From positions 2,130,936 through 2,194,935 of the forward strand of contig NZ_CP014231.1 of assembly GCF_001553645.1 (NCBI RefSeq): a stretch of DNA of 64,000 bases. Direction: 5' to 3'. This document shows, one piece after another, positions 55,053 through 63,768 of this stretch. Source of the DNA: Leptotrichia sp. oral taxon 847. Lineage in GTDB: Bacteria > Fusobacteriota > Fusobacteriia > Fusobacteriales > Leptotrichiaceae. The position numbers were made by a program, and so were the translations under genes. A model generated the notes under the pieces. The model ran no database searches. It was not told the origin of the DNA and saw only the letters and a list, made by a program, of their open reading frames with translations. The first letter of the stretch is position 1. Every line of letters starts with the position of its first letter.

Positions 55053-55829
55053 ATGAGAAGTAGAATTAAAAAAATTTTTGCTTTAGTAAGTATAGCAGGT
55101 ATATTTTCAATAACTTCAGCAACTACTTATGCAGGTGTATTTGGTGGAGGAGGAGCTGATTCATCTTACTGGATGATGAAAGATTATTATGAAAATTTGG
55201 CAAGCAAATTACAAATTGTAAAGGATTATGAATTACAACTTGAAAAATTCAAATTGCAATTAGAACAGTGGAAAAATCTTCCTGAAGCATTACTTAGACA
55301 AAAAACAGAACAACTAGTACATAAAATTAATGAAATGTACAAAGCTAACCAGTATGCACAAGGAGCGTTAAAGTCAACAAAAAAAGCAGAAGTTGCATTC
55401 AATAATTTATATAAAGATTTAATAAATGGTGGGAACTTGAAAAGTTACAATCGAGCGATAGATAATTATTATTTAGAAATGAAAAATATTGGAGCAGATA
55501 TTTTAGCAAAAAATGGGCAAAATCAATTAGCACAAAAAGATTTTAAAACTAAAATGGTTGCACTTGCCAGCGAATTAGAAACTGCAAAAAATCCTAATCA
55601 ATTACTTAATATAATTGGAAGAATTAATCAAGAAATGACAATAACATTAGAAAGAGTAGCAACTCTAATGGAACAAACCTCAAGTGCTGATAGACTTATG
55701 AAAGCCAGAGAACTTGCGGAGCAGCAAGCAATTGAAGAAAGAAATAGAGCAACTAGGGAATCCATAAGAAAATCAATTAAATATCATGAAAGTCAGGCTC
55801 AAAAATACAGAAGTTTACGAAATAAATAA
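55053..55829 (+). CDS. virB5: VirB5/TrbJ-like pilus protein
   Basis: The product of about 258 residues has a signal peptide ending near TTYAG, then GGGGADSSYWMMKDYYENL and a long helical, Gln/Glu-rich body. This is the VirB5/TrbJ form, a minor pilus-tip protein. AAGGAGA precedes the ATG. Confidence 0.8.
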   Translation: MRSRIKKIFALVSIAGIFSITSATTYAGVFGGGGADSSYWMMKDYYENLASKLQIVKDYELQLEKFKLQLEQWKNLPEALLRQKTEQLVHKINEMYKANQYAQGALKSTKKAEVAFNNLYKDLINGGNLKSYNRAIDNYYLEMKNIGADILAKNGQNQLAQKDFKTKMVALASELETAKNPNQLLNIIGRINQEMTITLERVATLMEQTSSADRLMKARELAEQQAIEERNRATRESIRKSIKYHESQAQKYRSLRNK

Positions 55830-55844
55830 AGAGGTAAAAAAGCA

Positions 55845-56756
55845 ATGAAGGAAATAAAAATATTCGAATGGATTGCTAAACCGCTTATAGATATAATAGA
55901 TTCAGGATTAACATCTTTAATAACTGCAATGATTATATTTGCAGTAATTCTTGCATTATATGATTTCGCATTAGCAACTATAAATCATCAAGATATACGA
56001 CAAGTTATTATTACAAAAATATTAAAATATGGCTTTTTTTTAGGTATAATAAGCGAATATAAAAAAGTTAAAGATGTCTTGCTTGATGGATTTGTATCAT
56101 TTTTTAAAATATTCACAGGTAGTGAAACTTCATTAGAAAATGTAGCTGATGAAATATTGAATGAAACAATGAAAAATTTAAATAAAATGTTTGAGGAAGC
56201 AATGATTACACCAACTCCAAACAATGTCGTAAATATATTGTTTTTAATATTTATCTATATCTTATGTGTTGTCTTGCTTGTGTTTGTATTATATAAAGTA
56301 TTACATGCGATAATGAGATTTTATATAGTTTTAGGACTTGCAATAATTTTTATTCCTTGTTTTTTGTTTGAGGGAGTAAGAAGCGTTGGTCAAAAATTTA
56401 TAAATGCTGTATTTTCAGCAGGAATAAAATTAACAGTGCTTTTAATAATTCAAAAAGTTTCAATGGATATAATTATGCAACAAACGGTAGGAACAACTAA
56501 AAAAACTGGATTTTGGTCAACTGTTACATTTGGATTTATACAAAATATTGATATTAGTCAAATAATATCGTTTGTTACAGTATTTGGAGTATGTTCTGTC
56601 ATAATATTTTTTTATGAACCAATAACTTCATTTTTTTTGTATGGAGCTGGAGAAACCTTAACAATAGGACAAATTTATAAAGGCGCAAAAGGTATGGCAA
56701 GTAATACTTTAGGATTTCAAGAGATGAGACAGACATTAGGAGGTGGTGAAGAATAA
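55845..56756 (+). CDS. virB6: VirB6/TrbL-like channel protein, copy 1
   Basis: The 303-residue product has about six membrane helices. It begins FEWIAKPLIDIIDSGLTSLI, followed by the family's KYGFFLGIISEYKKVKDVLLDGFVSFFKIF block. VirB6 forms the inner-membrane pore. Its stop overlaps the next start by one base. It is one of four related units in this operon. Confidence 0.85.
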   Translation: MKEIKIFEWIAKPLIDIIDSGLTSLITAMIIFAVILALYDFALATINHQDIRQVIITKILKYGFFLGIISEYKKVKDVLLDGFVSFFKIFTGSETSLENVADEILNETMKNLNKMFEEAMITPTPNNVVNILFLIFIYILCVVLLVFVLYKVLHAIMRFYIVLGLAIIFIPCFLFEGVRSVGQKFINAVFSAGIKLTVLLIIQKVSMDIIMQQTVGTTKKTGFWSTVTFGFIQNIDISQIISFVTVFGVCSVIIFFYEPITSFFLYGAGETLTIGQIYKGAKGMASNTLGFQEMRQTLGGGEE

Positions 56757-58117
56757 ATGGAGATAAATTTTGATGAAATTTTAGTTAAGCCATTTATTGA
56801 TAAAATAGACTCGGGACTTATAACAGTATCACAAGGGGTTTTAGTGTTTGCAACTCTACTTGCTTTAATAGATTTTACCTTTACTATGATAAGAACAATT
56901 GAAAATCGTGATCAACTTATGAAATCAATGATGGAGCGAATGTTAAAATATACTTTTTGGTTTGGAATAATCCTAAATTATACAAAAATAAAAGAAATTT
57001 TACTTGATACTTTTATTGGTCTTGCTAATGTTTTTTCTGATAAAAATATAGATACTTCAGTAATAATTGGAGATGTGTTTAATAAAAATATGGCTGATAT
57101 AAATAAAATTTTAGATGCAGCGAATACAATGACTGGATTAGGAAATATGGGGTGGAAATTACTTTATTATTTTTGTTGGATTTTAGCCTTTATATTATTG
57201 ATATGGATTATTGTATCAATTCTTTTTGCGGTGATTGCATTTCATTTTGTCGCTGGTATATCAATATTGTTTATATGTTTTGCAACATTTGATGGAACAA
57301 ATTCATTAGGAGAAAAATTTATAACAGCAGTAGTAGGTGCAGGAATGAATCTTGCTGTTATACTTATAATAGAACTACTTTGTAACAATGTTATGGAAGA
57401 TTACCTTTTTCCAAATGGAGCAGTAACAGATGCTATAAATAAACCTCAATTAATTTTTGGATGGCTTGGAATTTTTGCGGTTTTTTCATAACTAAAGCTA
57501 GTTCTCTTGCTTCAATAATTACATCAGGTTCAGGGGAAGGATTAACTGCAACAGGTTTAGGAAAAGCGGTAATGAGCCAAGTATCAGGTGTTATATCTGC
57601 GGCAGGAGTGGTTGTAACAGCAGGAGCAGCAGGAGCTGGGGCAATAGCAGGAGCCACTGGAGGAATGGTATCCCAAACAATGGGAGCAACCAAAACAGTT
57701 TCAACAGCAGTAAATGGAGTTAAAACAGGAACAATGGCTACGAATACTGCAACAAAGTCGCAGAAAGTTCAAGCGGTTTTAAAAGGTGGATTTGAAGGAG
57801 CAAAAGAAGGATTTAAAAAAGGTAAAACAGTCGGTAGAATAACAAGTAAAGCAATAAAAAATACAGCGGATGTTGCTTCAAAAGGAATAAAGATAGTAAC
57901 AGATGATCCAATAGATAATGTTAAATCAATATTGTCAGGAAAAGGAATTTCAACAGGAATAGAAACAGAAAAATTAACTGAAGAAGAAAAAGCAGTGATA
58001 AAAAAAAGTGCAGAAAACGTTGTAATTACAGGTTCAAAAGGTATAAATTATGGACTTAACAATATAGAAAATATTGTAGAAGAATTTAACTTAAATTATA
58101 AAACATTTACAGTATGA
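56757..58117 (+). CDS. VirB6/TrbL-like channel protein, copy 2, frameshifted
   Basis: The first frame (244 residues) has the VirB6 start, LVKPFIDKIDSGLITVSQGV, and KYTFWFGIILNYTKIKEILLDTFIGLANVF. It ends at TTTTTTCATAA (stop 57491). One more T in this run (57482-57487) joins it to a second frame ending at 58117. That frame supplies ITKASSLASIITSG, a glycine/alanine-rich loop and a charged tail, as TrbL proteins have. The joined product would be about 453 residues. Confidence 0.75.
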
Positions 58118-58352
58118 AGATATTGTTATACAAAATAGTAAAGGAAAACTTGTATTTTCTTACAACGATGGGTCAAAAGGATATTTTAAACCTGTAGGAA
58201 AAGGACTTTATGTCCCAGTATACACGGTTAATAAAAATTATCACGGATATGGAACAATGGAACTTTACTTTGCATATGATTTAAAATTAAAAACATTAGT
58301 TATGGTAGGACAAGGAAATGAAATCATAGAAGCTTATAAAAAAGTAAAGTAA
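58095..58352 (+). pseudogene. Fragment related to the 58396 secreted protein
   Basis: The open frame has no start codon. Its end (MELYFAYDLKLKTLVMVG) resembles FYFAYDTKYKKLVELDSQL of the next gene. The N-terminal half and signal peptide are missing. It is probably the remnant of a tandem duplication. Confidence 0.5.
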
Positions 58353-58395
58353 GGAAATAATGATATTAAATATTTGGAAATGGATGGGTGTAATA

Positions 58396-58782
58396 ATGAA
58401 AAAAATAATATTTTTATTAATGTTGATAATGAATGTATTTATATTTGCTGAAAAGCTTCATACAGATGGTAAAAATAATTTAAATAAACTTGTTGGAAAC
58501 TGGGGAAATTCTGCTGATGATTTAGTGTCAATAAGGTTAAAAAATAATAAATGGTATTTCGGTAGTTATTGTCCTGATTGTCAAGAACTTTCTGGATATA
58601 ATAATGGAATGGTCTGGGACATTATACAAAATTATAAAAATGGAGTATTTATTGTTAAAAATTTTTATAAAATTCCGTCTAAAAGAGATAAAAATTTTTA
58701 TTTTGCATACGATACAAAATATAAAAAATTAGTAGAATTAGATTCGCAATTAAATATTATTGGAATAATAAATAAAAGATAA
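58396..58782 (+). CDS. Small secreted protein in the T4SS operon
   Basis: The product of about 128 residues has a signal peptide (MKKIIFLLMLIMNVFIFA). The body is rich in aromatic and charged residues with one CPDC pair. An alternative start at 58360 (after AAGGAAA) would put 12 extra residues before the signal peptide. Family unknown. Confidence 0.55.
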   Translation: MKKIIFLLMLIMNVFIFAEKLHTDGKNNLNKLVGNWGNSADDLVSIRLKNNKWYFGSYCPDCQELSGYNNGMVWDIIQNYKNGVFIVKNFYKIPSKRDKNFYFAYDTKYKKLVELDSQLNIIGIINKR

Positions 58783-58793
58783 TTTAAAACTAT

Positions 58794-58828
58794 AAAAAGG
58801 CTAGAAAAATATTCTAGTCTTTTTTTTG
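58794..58828 (+). terminator. Terminator inside the transfer region
   Basis: GCTAGAA and TTCTAG (58801-58806 with 58812-58817, plus flanking pairs) are followed by eight T. It separates the upstream T4SS genes from the NlpC/P60 unit. Confidence 0.75.
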
Positions 58829-58844
58829 TACAAGGAGATATTTT

Positions 58845-59627
58845 ATGAAAAGAATAATAATAGTAATATTATTTTTTATATTAAATATACTGGTATTTTC
58901 AGAGAAAACTTGTAATGACACTGACTTCAGACAAGCAATGGTAAATTATGCCAATGCTCAAGTTGGAAAACCTTACAGTATGATAGGACCTCGTGTTGGA
59001 CCTACGTCTTTTGATTGTTCTGGACTTATGTCAGCTAGTATAAAAGCGGGTGGTATGACTTCTATTTCAGGAAAGAAAGGAGATTTTGGTACAACAGCTT
59101 TAGGATTGAGACAATCTAGTGGAACATTAATATCTAGAAATGATTTTTCTAATTTAAAACCAGGAGATATAATACATTTTTCACCTTATTCAAGTGGAAC
59201 AACAGGACACGTAGGTATAGTAGTTTCAAATCTTGGTAATGGTAGAGTAGAAATGATTGACGCAAGAGGAAAAAAATATGGAGTGCGAAGAAGAATAAAA
59301 AATTTAGCAGCAGATGGTCATTATTTAGGGGCGACAAGTGCAACTCAAATTTTGAAGAATAATAGCTGTACTAGTATTGTGGATGAAAATGGACAGATAG
59401 TTGTCCCGCCCGCAGGTTCAACGGTGGGCGACACTTTAACTGGAGATGACGCAAGTAGGGGATTTACAAATGAAACTTATGAAATTGATTGGGATAAAAT
59501 ATCACAAAAATTTTTAGATCAAATTAATTCAGGAGTTGATAGATTACTAGGTGGAATTGGTTATCTTATGGTTATAATGTGCTGTATTGATTTTACGTAT
59601 TATTTGATTAAAAAGAAAGGAGAATGA
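58845..59627 (+). CDS. NlpC/P60 peptidoglycan hydrolase with a VirB6-like start
   Basis: The 260-residue product has a signal peptide, then an NlpC/P60 domain with catalytic C58 (TSFDCSGL) and H122 (TTGHVGIVVS). It then has YEIDWDKISQKFLDQINSGVDRLL and one membrane helix, which is the opening of a VirB6 unit. The rest of that unit is the next gene, in another frame, joined by TGATGTG. Such hydrolases open the cell wall for the T4SS (VirB1 role). AAGGAG precedes the ATG. Confidence 0.85.
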   Translation: MKRIIIVILFFILNILVFSEKTCNDTDFRQAMVNYANAQVGKPYSMIGPRVGPTSFDCSGLMSASIKAGGMTSISGKKGDFGTTALGLRQSSGTLISRNDFSNLKPGDIIHFSPYSSGTTGHVGIVVSNLGNGRVEMIDARGKKYGVRRRIKNLAADGHYLGATSATQILKNNSCTSIVDENGQIVVPPAGSTVGDTLTGDDASRGFTNETYEIDWDKISQKFLDQINSGVDRLLGGIGYLMVIMCCIDFTYYLIKKKGE

Positions 59628-59628
59628 T

Positions 59629-60267
59629 GTGTTTTCAAGTGAAAGTTTAGTTAGATTCGTAAAATATGCTTTTTGGTTTGGAGTGATTAATCAATTTAGA
59701 GAACTTCAGGAAATATTTTATGATAGTTTTTTATCAATCGCACTTGCATTTGGAATTAAGTATCCAAGTTTAAATAGCATTTGGAATAAATTAATGTCAA
59801 ATGTTGAAAAAATACTAAATATTATTACAACATGGGGTTCACATATGTTTTTAGGGAAGATACAATTATTACCACAATTAATTTTGATGATAATCATTTT
59901 AATAATATTTTTAATTTTAGTTATAAGAATAATGATTGAATTGGTTTTGGTAAAAATACAATTTTTTCTTACAACTGGAATATCAACTTTTTTTATACCC
60001 TTTGAAGTTTTTGAAAAAACAAGAAGAGTATTAGGTGGAAAAGTCTTGATGACAACTTTAATATCAGGAATAAGGATAGCTGTTATGGTAACCATTGTTT
60101 CAGTGGTTATAAGTGGATTTGACAAAGTAACAATTGAAAGTATTAAGACAATGGATGATATAAAGGACGGATATCAAGAAATTGTAAGATATCTAATTTT
60201 AACAGGGATAGGAGTTCTTCTGGTACAAAAGTGTGATGATATTGTGAAAACATTAAATGGAAGATAG
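59629..60267 (+). CDS. VirB6-like channel protein, copy 3 (C-terminal part)
   Basis: The 212-residue product starts with GTG after AAAGGAG and begins in the middle of the VirB6 pattern (RFVKYAFWFGVINQFRELQEIFYDSFLSIALAF). Compared with copy 4, the first 50 residues of the unit are on the preceding gene. This is either a gene split with a new ribosome site or a one-base frameshift in a single NlpC-VirB6 fusion gene. Confidence 0.75.
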   Translation: MFSSESLVRFVKYAFWFGVINQFRELQEIFYDSFLSIALAFGIKYPSLNSIWNKLMSNVEKILNIITTWGSHMFLGKIQLLPQLILMIIILIIFLILVIRIMIELVLVKIQFFLTTGISTFFIPFEVFEKTRRVLGGKVLMTTLISGIRIAVMVTIVSVVISGFDKVTIESIKTMDDIKDGYQEIVRYLILTGIGVLLVQKCDDIVKTLNGR

Positions 60268-60278
60268 GAAGGAATAAA

Positions 60279-61688
60279 ATGAAAAAAATAGTATTGCTAA
60301 TGATATTTTTTGTATCTTCAATAATTTTTTGTGCAAATGATGCAGCGATGGTTGATTATATTGTAAAAAATTCAGGTGGAAAGACCAGTAGAGCAGACGC
60401 ACAAACAATTGTAAATACGGTTAATAGAGTATCAGCTCAGTATAATTTCTCTCCAGCATATATTTATGGAATTATCCAAACGGAATCTAATTTTAGAAAT
60501 TTAAAAGCAAATAGCGCCAATGCACGAGGTGTTATGCAAGTAACTCCTGGTACTTCAGCTGCTGAAGTAGGATGTACAGGAAATTTATATAATATTGAAT
60601 ATAATATTGAATGTGGAGTAAAATATTTTGCTTGGATGAGAAAAAATGCAAAACATTATGGAATTACCAATTTGTCTGATTTAGCAGCTGCATATAACTG
60701 TGGACCAGGATGTTTTAAATCCGGAAGATGGAAAAGAATAAAGGAAACTACAAGTTATATAAAAAAAGTTCCATCATTTGGAAATAAGATAGCAAAAATT
60801 GCAGGATTAGATCCATTAGATATGACGCAATTTCCACAAGGAGAATACAGTGGTAGTGATGGCTCCAGTTCAATAAAAAGTGATTTTTTAGATGTATTTG
60901 AAATTGATTTTGATAAAGCAGTTGATATATTTAAAAATGGAATTTTATCTAAAGTAGATAAGTTAATAAGTGAGGTAATTATCTTACTCACATTTATAGC
61001 CTTATTTGATTTTATTCTCACAGTTATACTACCAGCTACCGCAGATACTTCAACTATTTTACCTAGGGTAATAAGTAAAATGTTAAAATATGCTTTCTAT
61101 ATAGGACTTGTACTAAATTTTGTAAATATACAGTCTATGATATTTGACTTTTTTATTGGAATTGCAAAGGTATTTGGCGCAGATGTAACCAATGCAAATC
61201 AAGCTTGGCAGGTGTCAATAAAAGAAGCTGAAAAATTATTTAATTTGATAGTAAGTTATCATCAAAAAGCAGACATGACAAAATGGATTTTATTACCTGA
61301 TATATTTACTATAATGATAGCTTTATTTATTATGTTTATAGTAGGAATAAGAATAGTGCTAGAAATTATGATGGCAACAGTACAATTTTTCTTAACTACA
61401 ACATTAGCTTTATTTTTTGTCATATTTGATGTTTTAAAAAAGCCATCAGGATTACAGAATAAACTTCCAATTACATTTATTTTAAGCGGTATAAAAATAA
61501 CGGTTATTACAGTAGTATTTTCTGTGATTATAGGAGCATTAAATTCAGTTAATATAACAGTTGATACAGATAATCTTGATGCAATAAAAGATGCGTATGA
61601 AGGTATTTTTAGATATATAGGACTTATGATAATAGGTATAATCCTTATTTCAAAGTCATCAAAATTTATAACAAAAGAATTCAGATAG
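60279..61688 (+). CDS. Lytic transglycosylase-VirB6 fusion, copy 4
   Basis: The 469-residue product has a signal peptide, then an SLT-type lytic transglycosylase domain (IYGIIQTESNFRNLKA with catalytic E69; GVMQVTPGTSA; AAYNCGPG). It then has a VirB6 unit (FEIDFDKAVDIF, KYAFYIGLVLNFVNIQSMIFDFFIGIAKVF, several helices). It would join VirB1-like wall cutting and a VirB6-like pore in one chain. It is in one frame with no break. Confidence 0.88.
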   Translation: MKKIVLLMIFFVSSIIFCANDAAMVDYIVKNSGGKTSRADAQTIVNTVNRVSAQYNFSPAYIYGIIQTESNFRNLKANSANARGVMQVTPGTSAAEVGCTGNLYNIEYNIECGVKYFAWMRKNAKHYGITNLSDLAAAYNCGPGCFKSGRWKRIKETTSYIKKVPSFGNKIAKIAGLDPLDMTQFPQGEYSGSDGSSSIKSDFLDVFEIDFDKAVDIFKNGILSKVDKLISEVIILLTFIALFDFILTVILPATADTSTILPRVISKMLKYAFYIGLVLNFVNIQSMIFDFFIGIAKVFGADVTNANQAWQVSIKEAEKLFNLIVSYHQKADMTKWILLPDIFTIMIALFIMFIVGIRIVLEIMMATVQFFLTTTLALFFVIFDVLKKPSGLQNKLPITFILSGIKITVITVVFSVIIGALNSVNITVDTDNLDAIKDAYEGIFRYIGLMIIGIILISKSSKFITKEFR

Positions 61689-61695
61689 AAAAGAG

Positions 61696-62511
61696 ATGAT
61701 GAAAATGGATAAAAAGAAATTATTGAAAACAATCAAAAAAAACGAACATATTTTAGAGAAAGAAGAGTTAAAGGAATTTACAAAAGATAGAGAATTTATG
61801 TTAGAAGCAGTAAAATTAAATGGAAATTCGTTAAGGTATGCTTCCAAAGAGTTAAAAAATGATAAAGAAATGGTGATGGAAGCTATTAAAAATAATAATT
61901 TATCTTTTGCACACGCGAGCGAAAGACTACAAAATGATAAAGATGTAGTATTTGAAGCAATTAAAGGTGTGAAAGGACTAGAAGAAATACTAAAAAAAAG
62001 TTCTTTAGATTTCAGTTTTAAATTAGAAGAAAGAAAAAAATCATTTAACGAGAGAATGAGTGAAGAATTGGAAAAATCAAGAAGAACTGTTATAAAAATA
62101 CTAGCAAAAGTATTAATAACACTTTCGCAAGCAATGGATGGAGTTTTAAAAGAAGCACAGAAGATAAATGATATGGAAAATGATTATGAAAAATTTGGGA
62201 AAATTCATAAAGATGTAAAATCCCAAAGTGAAATTTATCAATCTAAAATGGAGAATGAACAAAGTAATGAGAATCCAAAAGAATCAATACATCAAAGTGA
62301 AGAAATAGAAAAAGAATTTTTAAATGAAAAGAATGAAGAAACGAAAGATAAAATAGATGAAATTTTTGATGAAGTTTTAGAAAATCCTGAAGCAGTTGAT
62401 AAGTATGTGGAAGAAAATATTGTTGAACCCACTAAATTCAAAAGTGAAATGGACTATTTTGAACAAATGTATTCTGGCTTTGAAAAAAATCAAGATGAAA
62501 ATGAAAGATAG
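61696..62511 (+). CDS. DUF4116-like repeat protein
   Basis: The 271-residue product has an N-terminal half with DUF4116 style repeats (DREFMLEAVKLNGNSLRYASKELK and DKEMVMEAIKNNNLSFAHASERLQ). The second half is a charged coiled coil. Function unknown. Three nearby in-frame ATGs (61696, 61699, 61705) make the exact start uncertain. Confidence 0.65.
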   Translation: MMKMDKKKLLKTIKKNEHILEKEELKEFTKDREFMLEAVKLNGNSLRYASKELKNDKEMVMEAIKNNNLSFAHASERLQNDKDVVFEAIKGVKGLEEILKKSSLDFSFKLEERKKSFNERMSEELEKSRRTVIKILAKVLITLSQAMDGVLKEAQKINDMENDYEKFGKIHKDVKSQSEIYQSKMENEQSNENPKESIHQSEEIEKEFLNEKNEETKDKIDEIFDEVLENPEAVDKYVEENIVEPTKFKSEMDYFEQMYSGFEKNQDENER

Positions 62512-62563
62512 TAAAAAATTTCTAAATTTGTAATGAAAAAATAATATTTTTGAATGAAAATTA

Positions 62564-62592
62564 TTGAGTTTTGACATAAAAAATGCTATAAT
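62564..62592 (+). promoter_or_regulatory. Promoter of the toxin-antitoxin pair
   Basis: TTGAGT (62564-62569) and extended TGCTATAAT (hexamer 62587-62592) are 17 bases apart. A better-looking TTGACA at 62571 is only 10 bases from the -10 and is not the -35 box. Confidence 0.6.
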
Positions 62593-62618
62593 AAAAGAAA
62601 AATAAAGGATTGATTATT

Positions 62619-62882
62619 ATGGCACGAACAGTAAATGTGAATTTTCGTATGGACGAAAATTTAAAAAAAAATATGGAAATGATTTGTAATGAAATGGGAC
62701 TTTCTATGTCAACAGCTTTTACAATTTTTGCAAAAAAAGTATTAAAAGAAAGAAGAATACCTTTTGAAATTTCTGCTGATCCTTTTTATTCAGAAAGTAA
62801 TATTGCTCATTTAAAAAGAGGAATTAAAGCACTAAATGAAGGAAAAGGAATAGAACATGATATAATTGAGGTTGAAGATTAA
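62619..62882 (+). CDS. RelB/DinJ-family antitoxin
   Basis: The 87-residue product has the ribbon-helix-helix start ARTVNVNFRMDENLKKNMEMIC and GLSMSTAFTIFAKKVL, typical of RelB/DinJ. It binds and neutralises the toxin encoded next and represses the pair. The start at 62619 follows AAAGGA. It overlaps the toxin start by one base. Confidence 0.88.
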   Translation: MARTVNVNFRMDENLKKNMEMICNEMGLSMSTAFTIFAKKVLKERRIPFEISADPFYSESNIAHLKRGIKALNEGKGIEHDIIEVED

Positions 62883-63145
62883 TGAAAAAAATATGGTTTG
62901 AAGAAGCTTGGAATGACTATTTATATTGGCAAGTTCAAGATAAAAAGACATTAAAACGAATTAATCAATTAATTAAAGATATTGAAAAAAATCATCCAAT
63001 TGGAATAGGAAAACCTGAGCAGTTAAAAGGGGATTTAAGCGGTTTCTGGAGTCGAAGAATTGATGATAGAAATAGACTTGTCTATCGTATAATAGATGAA
63101 GAAATTTTGGAAATAGTTTCTTGTAGAGGACATTATAATTTTTAG
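62882..63145 (+). CDS. yoeB: YoeB/Txe-family toxin (mRNA interferase)
   Basis: The 87-residue product has the YoeB pattern WNDYLYWQVQDKKTLKRINQLI, GIGKPEQLKGDLSG and WSRRIDDRNRLVYRI, ending SCRGHYNF. Catalytic residues correspond to the Glu of PEQLKG, the Arg of WSRRI and the C-terminal His-Tyr. It cuts mRNA on the ribosome; here it likely stabilises the element. Confidence 0.92.
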   Translation: MKKIWFEEAWNDYLYWQVQDKKTLKRINQLIKDIEKNHPIGIGKPEQLKGDLSGFWSRRIDDRNRLVYRIIDEEILEIVSCRGHYNF

Positions 63146-63187
63146 AAATAAAAAAATATTTAAAATCATAAAAAAATAAATTATAAC

Positions 63188-63224
63188 AAAAAAAGACTAG
63201 AATCGGTGATTTTGGTCTTTTTTT
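63188..63224. terminator. Terminator after the toxin gene
   Basis: AAAAAAAGAC (63188-63197) pairs with GTCTTTTTTT (63215-63224). It also has an A run on the left, so it may work in both directions. Confidence 0.7.
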
Positions 63225-63255
63225 GTTTTAAAAAAGCAATAGAAAAGGAAAAATT

Positions 63256-63768
63256 ATGAAAAATTGGCAGTTTGAAAATATTTTAAAATATAAAAAAAAG
63301 GTAAATAAAGGATTACTAATATTTTGGATTTTATTTGTTTTAGTTGTAATAAGTTATTTACTTTTTACTCAATTATTTTGGGTAAATGTTTCACCGTCAA
63401 TTCCATTGGGAATTTACAGAGAAATAAAATTTAAAGATGTAAAAAAAGGAGATATTGTAGTTTTTAAGATGGATGAAAATTTTGAAAAATATTCAAGCAC
63501 AAAAAATATAAAGAACATCTTAACTGTTAAAAAAATAGTCGCTGTATATGGAGACAAACTGGAAGTTCAAAATAATCATCTTTTTGTGAATGGAGAAGAT
63601 TATGGAGAATATATCAAGGGAATTGAAAGAGCTAAATTAAACATCTCAAAAGATGGTTATTGGGTATTGTCAAAAGAAAAATACAGTTTGGATTCAAGAT
63701 ATTTTGGAGAAATAAAGAAAAAAGATATTTTGAAGAAAGTTAAATTGGTTTACAAAATAAAAATATAA
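63256..63768 (+). CDS. traF: TraF-type signal peptidase (pilin maturation)
   Basis: The 170-residue product has one membrane helix (about 19-38), then NVSPSIPLGIYR with the catalytic Ser (S46 or S48), the Lys in LTVKKIVAVYGD (K92 or K93) and DSRYFG near the end. This is the S26C pattern of RP4 TraF, which processes and cyclises TrbC pilin. Its likely substrate here is the interrupted VirB2 pilin. GGAAAAATT precedes the ATG. Confidence 0.88.
   Translation: MKNWQFENILKYKKKVNKGLLIFWILFVLVVISYLLFTQLFWVNVSPSIPLGIYREIKFKDVKKGDIVVFKMDENFEKYSSTKNIKNILTVKKIVAVYGDKLEVQNNHLFVNGEDYGEYIKGIERAKLNISKDGYWVLSKEKYSLDSRYFGEIKKKDILKKVKLVYKIKI

Noticed and set aside
57433..57693. Leftward proline/alanine-rich frame opposite VirB6 copy 2
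   Set aside because: It is a shadow of the glycine/alanine-rich coding region on the other strand.
62571..62592. TTGACA plus TATAAT before the antitoxin as a promoter pair
   Set aside because: The spacing is only 10 bases; TTGAGT at 62564 with an extended -10 is a better fit.
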